A DNA stretch of 64,000 bases from contig NZ_AHMM02000006.1 in NCBI RefSeq assembly GCF_000243675.2, forward strand, positions 310,001 through 374,000, in the 5' to 3' direction. This stretch comes from Leptospira inadai serovar Lyme str. 10. Lineage in GTDB: Bacteria > Spirochaetota > Leptospiria > Leptospirales > Leptospiraceae. Made by a program: the position numbers and the translations under genes. Positions 58,672 to 64,000 of the stretch are shown here, piece after piece (within the stretch, counting starts at the first letter, position 1; each line of letters starts with the position of its first letter). The notes under the pieces were generated by a model. It searched no databases and had not been told where the DNA came from. It was given only the letters and a program-made list of their open reading frames with translations.

Positions 58672-59523
58672 GTGATCCGAAGGAACGATATTCGAATGAT
58701 AGTTGGACTCATCAAAACATGGGACAAAAATCCTAGGCCGAAGCCCGAGCCCCCTTGGCGCTTATTAGGATTGGGCTTATTGTTTGTGAACGGGATGGCT
58801 GCCATTTTTTTGCCGATCGGCATTTTCGGATCCATCGTATCCGCGATTGCCCTGCTCGTTTTGCTTTTTCTACCCTTATTTTTTGCGGCATTAAAGCTGA
58901 CGAAGATCTATGGAAATGCGGTTTTTTTTGCCTTATTTTTAGGATTTCTATCCGGACCTTTATCGACCCTATATTTGAGTCATTCATTCGGATATTTTTT
59001 AGGACTGCATTACCATGGCTCGACCGGGCCGGATACTCTGTCTGAATTTCCGGGAGTCAGAATTTATCGATTTTCCAATGCCCGATTTCTATATAAATAC
59101 CGGACAAAAAAGACTTCCGTACTAGCATCCAAGGCCCCCGGCGCCATTCAAAAACCCCTGTATTTTCATGTAGTTCCCTGGGTATCCTCGGCTTGGAAAG
59201 AAGGGGACTCGATCCAAACCTGGGCCGCCTGTCCGGACTTAGCCGATTCGGTTTGCGATTGGGATGTACAAAATACGGGGGTAGGGGAGTCATTGTACGC
59301 TTCGGCCCTGTTTCCTTATTACTTGGAAGCGGTTGAAGAGTCTGCTAAGATCCATGGCCTTCGGGTTTCTCCAAAACCTAGAATTCTTTTACCACTCTCG
59401 GATCCGGAAGCCGCCTTGGTTCGAACCGGTCTGTACGGTATGTCCGGATTGATCGTACTGAATTATCTTTGGGTGGTCGGCGTGATTATCTGGAAAAGAA
59501 GAAACAGGGATTCGAATTCTTGA
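58672..59523 (+). CDS. Membrane protein of unknown function
   Basis: A 283-residue protein from a GTG at 58672 with AGGA five bases upstream; an ATG at 58696 is the alternative. Three membrane helices occur in the first 110 residues (LGLGLLFVNGMAAIFLPIGI, IVSAIALLVLLFLPLFFAAL, AVFFALFLGFLSGPLSTLYL), and one near the C-terminus (GLYGMSGLIVLNYLWVVGVI). The 120-residue domain between them is probably exported, with two cysteines in WAACPDLADSVCDWD that could form a disulfide. No family recognised. Confidence 0.65.
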   Translation: MIRRNDIRMIVGLIKTWDKNPRPKPEPPWRLLGLGLLFVNGMAAIFLPIGIFGSIVSAIALLVLLFLPLFFAALKLTKIYGNAVFFALFLGFLSGPLSTLYLSHSFGYFLGLHYHGSTGPDTLSEFPGVRIYRFSNARFLYKYRTKKTSVLASKAPGAIQKPLYFHVVPWVSSAWKEGDSIQTWAACPDLADSVCDWDVQNTGVGESLYASALFPYYLEAVEESAKIHGLRVSPKPRILLPLSDPEAALVRTGLYGMSGLIVLNYLWVVGVIIWKRRNRDSNS

Positions 59524-59717
59524 GTGGAGTCGGCCAATCTAAATTCGGAATTTGCATGGAAAATCGATCGGTTTTATGTAACATTCGACCAAATACGAGG
59601 GGGAAGAGAGGAATCTTGCGGATTTTTTAAAGAAAGGCTTAAAAAACTTTTTAGTTGGCTAATTTTGGAACTTAGGCTACCGATATTTATACACAGAGAC
59701 GGGAAGGAGAATTTTAT

Positions 59718-59957
59718 TTGGACGCCGAAATTCTGACCGAAAAGGTAGCCACTCAGAGCAAAAAGTTTCTGGTGGACCTAAAGCGGAATGAGAACGGATA
59801 CTATCTAAAAGTTTCCGAGTGGTCCAATAGTAAAAAATCCTCGATTTTCATTCCAGCCGAAGGAATCGGCAGAATGATCGAAGTTCTTCGGAAGTTCCAA
59901 AGCCTCATTGAGGACGGAACGCTGGAAGAAATGGATTTCCCTCCGGCTCAGAATTAG
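59718..59957 (+). CDS. PUR-domain nucleic-acid-binding protein (DUF3276-like)
   Basis: A 79-residue protein starting at TTG, supported by AAGGAG eight bases upstream. The sequence KKFLVDLKRNENGYYLKVSEWS followed by IFIPAEGIGRMIEVLRKFQ matches a single PUR repeat, as in the spirochaete BpuR and Bacteroidetes DUF3276 proteins. Such proteins bind single-stranded nucleic acids and can regulate gene expression. It lies 35 bp upstream of flaA2 and may be in the same operon. The 194 bp before it contain no supported gene. Confidence 0.8.
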   Translation: MDAEILTEKVATQSKKFLVDLKRNENGYYLKVSEWSNSKKSSIFIPAEGIGRMIEVLRKFQSLIEDGTLEEMDFPPAQN

Positions 59958-59992
59958 TTAGGATTGCACTAAATCTTTTAGGAGAATTTCTC

Positions 59993-60712
59993 ATGGGGAA
60001 AAAGATGTACCTTCTCGCCACAGTTCTCTTTTTCTTGGCCCTGACCGGAACTTCCGGACAGCAGACCGGGGGAAACCAGAACCAAGGCCAAAACCAACAG
60101 GCGGGAGCTCCGGATCCCCTCGAGAAGATCATTCTCGAAAACTTCGAGGAAGCCGAGGACTGGAGGGCTAGAGCCACTACTCCCCTGGGTGAAACGAAGA
60201 CCCTAAAAATGGTCCAACGAGGTCTTATCAGAGACGTATTCGACGAGAATACCGTTCCGGATAACGGCGGCGATCAAATAGACAAGAATCATATTTTAGG
60301 AATCAAGACCTATTTCAACGACCGCGGATTCGATAGAGTGGAAGTATTTCCACCTCATGAATACGTGATTAAGGGAAAAGCACGCCAGGTTTCCCTCTGG
60401 AGCTTGGGACGTAAGTTCAGACATACTCTCTTCGTGAAACTGAGAGATTATAAGGGTAAAACCCATAATATCCGTTTGGGCCGCTTGGATTATTTCGGTT
60501 GGAGAAAACTGACCGCTACGGTTCCGGGATTTGTTCCTCAAAGCACCCGCTTTGCGCTTCTGGATAAGAACCTACGGTTTGTGTCCTTATTCGTCACCAG
60601 CGATGTTCACGAAGTAGGGGGATCCTTCTACTTTTACGTTGATGATTTGGAAGTTCGTGCCGATAAATCGGATACGAAGTACCCCGGTTCCGAGATCAAA
60701 GACAACTGGTAA
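59993..60712 (+). CDS. flaA2: Flagellar filament outer sheath protein FlaA2
   Basis: A 239-residue exported protein with a signal peptide ending near LTGTSGQQ and a Gln/Asn-rich linker. The FlaA fold is recognisable: FEEAEDWRARATTP, KARQVSLWSLGRKFRHTLFV, GWRKLTATVPGFVPQ and the ending FYFYVDDLEVRAD. FlaA proteins coat the periplasmic flagella of spirochaetes and shape the cell coil. In Leptospira flaA2 precedes flaA1, which fits this order. Confidence 0.9.
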   Translation: MGKKMYLLATVLFFLALTGTSGQQTGGNQNQGQNQQAGAPDPLEKIILENFEEAEDWRARATTPLGETKTLKMVQRGLIRDVFDENTVPDNGGDQIDKNHILGIKTYFNDRGFDRVEVFPPHEYVIKGKARQVSLWSLGRKFRHTLFVKLRDYKGKTHNIRLGRLDYFGWRKLTATVPGFVPQSTRFALLDKNLRFVSLFVTSDVHEVGGSFYFYVDDLEVRADKSDTKYPGSEIKDNW

Positions 60713-60733
60713 TCTTCCTGTAGGGATTTACTC

Positions 60734-61687
60734 ATGAGAAACTTCAGTAAAACTTTTAAAGCGACCGCAACGATCACGTTCGGAATTTGTGCAGTCCTTC
60801 TACTGGGTAGCGTGAGCGCCCAGTTCATCAAGAAAAAGAAGGGGGGAATCGAAACCCCGACCGGGATGGACGTGAGCAGTATGGAACTACGTTCCATCAC
60901 CGTCGAATCCTGGGACAATCCTGCCAACGGAGTTCCCTACGGTTGGGAAGTCACTACCGACAAGGATACGCAGGTTCCCCAAGGTCAAGCAGCGCAACAA
61001 TACCAACCGACAGCTTCGAATGCGCAATCGTTACGCGAAGTGAAACTTTTACCCGGAAAACCCGGTGATATCAAGAACGTGGATGCCACCACATCTAAAG
61101 TTTTAGGCGTTAAATTCGCGTTTACGTATCCAGGCGATAATACGGTTACGATTCGTCCTCCAAAAACTCCGGAGTACGAGATCGTCCGAAAAATGGCGTA
61201 TCTGGATGCGAATAATAAACGAAAAGAATTCAAAATCTACGGCGTAGAATTTCCCGGAGTCGCAAAGGCCGTCTCCATTTGGGTTTGCGGTCGTGGAAAC
61301 GAATACGATCTGGAAGGCTGGTTGGAAGACTGGAAAGGAGATTCTCATATTTTCCAATTCGGTTCCCTGGACTTCATCGGCTGGCGTCCTCTGACTTTCG
61401 AGATTCCGGCTGCGGTTCCTCAGGACGTAAATTCGTATCCGCAAGTTAAGACGTTAGTGTTCAAGCAATTCAAGATCCGTTCTCGTCCGGATACCAGCGG
61501 TGAAACGGTTTATCTCTTCTTCGACGAACTCAGGGTTCTCTCGGACGTGTTCGAAGTGCATTTCGACGGAGCTTCGATCGATTTTGACGGAGAGGATTGT
61601 CGCTCCAAACGCAAACTGGACAAAATGTTGAAAGTGAAAGCCGACAAGGAATGTGAAGGCGGAACTGCGCAGAATAATAAGCAGTAA
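60734..61687 (+). CDS. flaA1: Flagellar filament outer sheath protein FlaA1
   Basis: A 317-residue FlaA homologue with a signal peptide ([15 protein letters not shown]) and the same fold as the preceding gene: [54 protein letters not shown]. It is 21 bp downstream of flaA2. The C-terminus has two cysteines (EDCRSK and KECEGG) that may form a disulfide. A clear terminator follows. Confidence 0.9.
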   Translation: MRNFSKTFKATATITFGICAVLLLGSVSAQFIKKKKGGIETPTGMDVSSMELRSITVESWDNPANGVPYGWEVTTDKDTQVPQGQAAQQYQPTASNAQSLREVKLLPGKPGDIKNVDATTSKVLGVKFAFTYPGDNTVTIRPPKTPEYEIVRKMAYLDANNKRKEFKIYGVEFPGVAKAVSIWVCGRGNEYDLEGWLEDWKGDSHIFQFGSLDFIGWRPLTFEIPAAVPQDVNSYPQVKTLVFKQFKIRSRPDTSGETVYLFFDELRVLSDVFEVHFDGASIDFDGEDCRSKRKLDKMLKVKADKECEGGTAQNNKQ

Positions 61688-61726
61688 GATTCAATTCCAA
61701 CGCAGGCGGGGTTTTTCCCCCAACAT

Positions 61727-61765
61727 ACGCGGAATGTCTCGTAAGAGCTTCCGCGTTTTCTTTTT
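61727..61765 (+). terminator. Rho-independent terminator after flaA1
   Basis: ACGCGGAA (61727-61734), 14-base loop, TTCCGCGT (61749-61756), then TTTCTTTTT. It closes the flaA2-flaA1 transcript. Confidence 0.85.
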
Positions 61766-62010
61766 CCTTACCATTTTCCCAAAAAATTTTGTTAAAAAAG
61801 GTTGAGTAAATAAGGCATCCTTGGTAATCGAGTTTCCGAAACAAGAGCCGCCGCCGATCTGGAGCCGAATCAGGTGCAAAAGATCGTTCTATTTTTTGGG
61901 TCAAAACAGAAAAAAAGACCAAGAAAGGTAGGCAAACCATCTTTCTAAAAAGCTTGGAGTATTCCAGGCTTGGCCTAGCGTGCGCCCATTTCCCGCTAGG
62001 GAAATTCTAG

Positions 62011-62038
62011 TTTACGGATAAGTGTTCTCCGTTATAAT
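62011..62038 (+). promoter_or_regulatory. Candidate promoter of the greA-family gene
   Basis: TTTACG (62011-62016), 16-bp spacer, then a perfect TATAAT (62033-62038), leaving an 80-bp leader before the ATG at 62121. The rest of the 433-bp gap after flaA1 holds the terminator and no supported gene. Confidence 0.55.
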
Positions 62039-62120
62039 TGATCTAGAAAGGGCCAAAAGAGATAAACCCAGCCCATCCATATTATTTTTCGAGCCGACCC
62101 CATTCGGTGGAGTATTTCCT

Positions 62121-64000
62121 ATGTCTAACGAAACTGCGACAACCGCGGAAACCAAGCCTGCCAGCGATTTGGACAAGCTTACCTCGCTCTTTAACGAGGA
62201 GATTTACGTCCGCTCGGACGCCAACTCCATCCCTGCGTCCAAATTTAAAATCTACGACGATCTCATAGAGTCTTTCGGAGCTTCCGGAGTTACCGACGCT
62301 GCAAAGGCGAAGCTAGAAGAGCATCTCGCAGAACATCCTGAAAGCATTTCCGCAAGGTATTTACTGGGAATTTTAGGACTCCAAAAGGGGAGCATTGATG
62401 CCGCCTCTTATTTTAAGAATCTTTTAGATGCATTTAAGCAAGCCGGTAAATGGACGATCATCGAGCATATAACGGATAATATTCTAAAATATGGTGAGGA
62501 TCGTTACGCACTCCGATTCAAAGCGGAAGCGTTGGAAAAACTCAAGAAAAATAAGGAATTAAAGCCGGTTTTAGAGAAGCTCGCCAAACAGGATCGGAAG
62601 AATCCGGAAATCGCAAAAAAATACGGATTAGCCATTCTCGAAGAAAATCGGGAACGAGCCATTACCTATTTAAAGCAAGCCATCGAGACCTTTGCAAAGA
62701 CCAAGGATTACGTTCAATTCGAGGAAATTTGGCCGATTTTCGTATCCAATAACTACGACGATATCCAATTCGTGGAAAAAATCGAAAGAATCCTGCTCGG
62801 TCATAGGGAAAAAACCCGTCTGGCAGGATATTTATATCCGTTGGTCGATCCTCATAAAGCGGTAGAAGATTGGGATCGAGTGATCTATCTTTTGAAGAAG
62901 ATTTTGGATCACGAGCCCGTTTCCAATAAGGCACGTAACGAGTTGATTCGTGTTTATAAACTGAAATATGCCAACCACAGCCTTTTAGAAGACTTCCTCA
63001 AGATGTCCGAATTGGGAAATAACAGAAAGCCGGTTAAGGTTTGTATTTCCAATTTCGAAAGAAACATCGTTTTTGATACGGATAATTACGTACTACATAG
63101 AAACTGGGGAGTCGGTAAAATCGTTTCGATTTCTCCGAATGGCGATTCGATTTTTGTCGATTTCAAGGACAAAAAGAACCATAAGCTTTCCATTCAAATG
63201 GCGATCACCAGCCTTAAACCTCTAAAGGTGGATCATATTTGGGTGAAATTCTACGAGAACAAGGAATCGGTAGTCGAGTTATTCGAAAAAGATATTCCCA
63301 GCTTCTTTAAGGAATTATTAACTTCTTTCGACGGTCATATGTTGGTCGCAGAGATCAAAAACGAAGTGGTCGGCAAATTCCTACCCGTGGCGGAATGGTC
63401 CAAATGGTGGAACAAGGCCAAGAATATCATCAAGAAGGAACCGAAATTAGGCTTCAATCCTAAGAAAAAGGACGAACTCTGGTATCGTGAAAAGCCGATT
63501 ACCTTTGCGGAAGAACTCACCGAAAAATTCAGCGCTACTTCCGACCTATCAAAAAAATTGGATATTGCAATCGAGGCTCTTCGAAATAAAGAAGAAGCGG
63601 AAGGAGCGATCGATACTTTCGCGCATCATTATTACGAGGAAGAGGAATCCAACGAACCGTTCCGTAGGATCGTCGCGTTTTTATATTTAGAGGAAGTCGC
63701 TTCCACGATGGAAGGTGAGGATGGAACTCCTTACGATTTCCAGCGTCATCAGAAGGAAGACCAAGTCGCTCAACTGATTAAAACTCTTACTAGAGAAGAG
63801 CTTTTGGAGATTTCTTCCCGAATCACCAACCTAGATATCAAGAAATCTTTCGTGGATCTCGTGAAGAAATTCCATAAGGATTGGGTGAACGTTCTTGTCG
63901 GATTGCTTTTCGAGGTCCCGGTTAAGAACAATAAATACGTCGTTTCCGTGCTGGAAGACGATAAAAAATTCGCCGAACTGAACTTATTCATCGAAACGGC
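62121..64000 (+). CDS. greA: Long GreA-family transcription elongation factor, N-terminal part
   Basis: An open frame of 626 codons that runs off the window without a stop. The N-terminal region is helical and TPR-like (LAEHPESISARYLLGILGLQ, KYGLAILEENRERAITYLKQA). A beta-rich segment follows at about residue 330 (DNYVLHRNWGVGKIVSISPN), resembling a KOW or CarD-like RNA-polymerase-binding module. Spirochaetes have a GreA of about 900 residues with this kind of extension and the Gre domain at the far C-terminus, which would lie outside the window. The assignment rests on that architecture. Confidence 0.7.
   Translation, partial: MSNETATTAETKPASDLDKLTSLFNEEIYVRSDANSIPASKFKIYDDLIESFGASGVTDAAKAKLEEHLAEHPESISARYLLGILGLQKGSIDAASYFKNLLDAFKQAGKWTIIEHITDNILKYGEDRYALRFKAEALEKLKKNKELKPVLEKLAKQDRKNPEIAKKYGLAILEENRERAITYLKQAIETFAKTKDYVQFEEIWPIFVSNNYDDIQFVEKIERILLGHREKTRLAGYLYPLVDPHKAVEDWDRVIYLLKKILDHEPVSNKARNELIRVYKLKYANHSLLEDFLKMSELGNNRKPVKVCISNFERNIVFDTDNYVLHRNWGVGKIVSISPNGDSIFVDFKDKKNHKLSIQMAITSLKPLKVDHIWVKFYENKESVVELFEKDIPSFFKELLTSFDGHMLVAEIKNEVVGKFLPVAEWSKWWNKAKNIIKKEPKLGFNPKKKDELWYREKPITFAEELTEKFSATSDLSKKLDIAIEALRNKEEAEGAIDTFAHHYYEEEESNEPFRRIVAFLYLEEVASTMEGEDGTPYDFQRHQKEDQVAQLIKTLTREELLEISSRITNLDIKKSFVDLVKKFHKDWVNVLVGLLFEVPVKNNKYVVSVLEDDKKFAELNLFIET

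Noticed and set aside
59524..59736. 70-codon ORF between the membrane protein and the PUR gene
   Set aside because: It starts directly at the previous stop without a ribosome site, overlaps the PUR gene start and has no recognisable features; the region more likely contains a promoter.

Overview
The window comes from a spirochaete, almost certainly a Leptospira. The grounds are the paired flaA2-flaA1 flagellar sheath genes, a GreA-family protein with a very long N-terminal helical region, a DUF1574 protein, a PUR-domain protein and a spirochaete-type lipobox. Base composition is moderate, richer in G+C than I would expect for L. interrogans, so a species from another clade is my inference. 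No tRNA, rRNA or CRISPR array was recognised.

Layout. 1-433: an interspersed repeat element starting with 18 exact copies of a heptamer. 434-1792 (-): TetR regulator and an HpcH/HpaI-like aldolase. 1879-10256 (+): lepB and a complete F-type ATP synthase operon (two small membrane proteins, then atpB-E-F-H-A-G-D-C). 10438-17923 (+): a very acidic repeat protein, a GAF/degenerate-GGDEF protein, and an MBOAT acyltransferase paired with a DUF1574 (SGNH-like) partner. 18089-19198 (-): carA. 19378-24414 (+): thrS, then infC-rpmI-rplT, genes that are often adjacent in bacteria but are here split by an accessory island of about 2 kb. The island holds three copies of the heptamer-bounded element, a group II intron that has lost nearly all of its reverse transcriptase, and a small toxin-antitoxin-like pair. 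24680-26336: coiled-coil protein, zapA, 5-formyl-THF cyclo-ligase. 26449-31605: cheW, a cheA with a fused CheC-like phosphatase domain, cheB, cheY. 31620-38751: scpA-scpB-pheA-tyrA-aroA-cmk-rpsA, tightly packed. 38774-45521: TPR-like protein, hisG, rpmF-plsX, fabG, acpP, rnc, NUDIX, aroB. 45596-50877: mscS, pyk (-), then a histone-deacetylase-like gene, an unknown gene and a receiver-PP2C phosphatase. 50897-55291 (-): DUF4105-like exported protein, lipoprotein, GH36 glycosidase. 55522-64000 (+): RNase D-like, radA, two exported or membrane unknowns, PUR protein, flaA2, flaA1 and a partial long greA.

Most of the window is conserved housekeeping DNA in co-directional, overlapping operons. The most unusual material is the family of elements bounded by GAGGACA heptamers. 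All four sites lie at or just beyond the 3' ends of genes, and at two of them the element supplies the last codons and stop of the host gene. The element ends are modular, with three end types joined in different pairings. Other points of interest are the degenerate group II intron, the structured infC leader, the CheA-CheC fusion, and a 914-residue protein carrying about a dozen short motifs that resemble the CheY-binding peptide of FliM/FliY.
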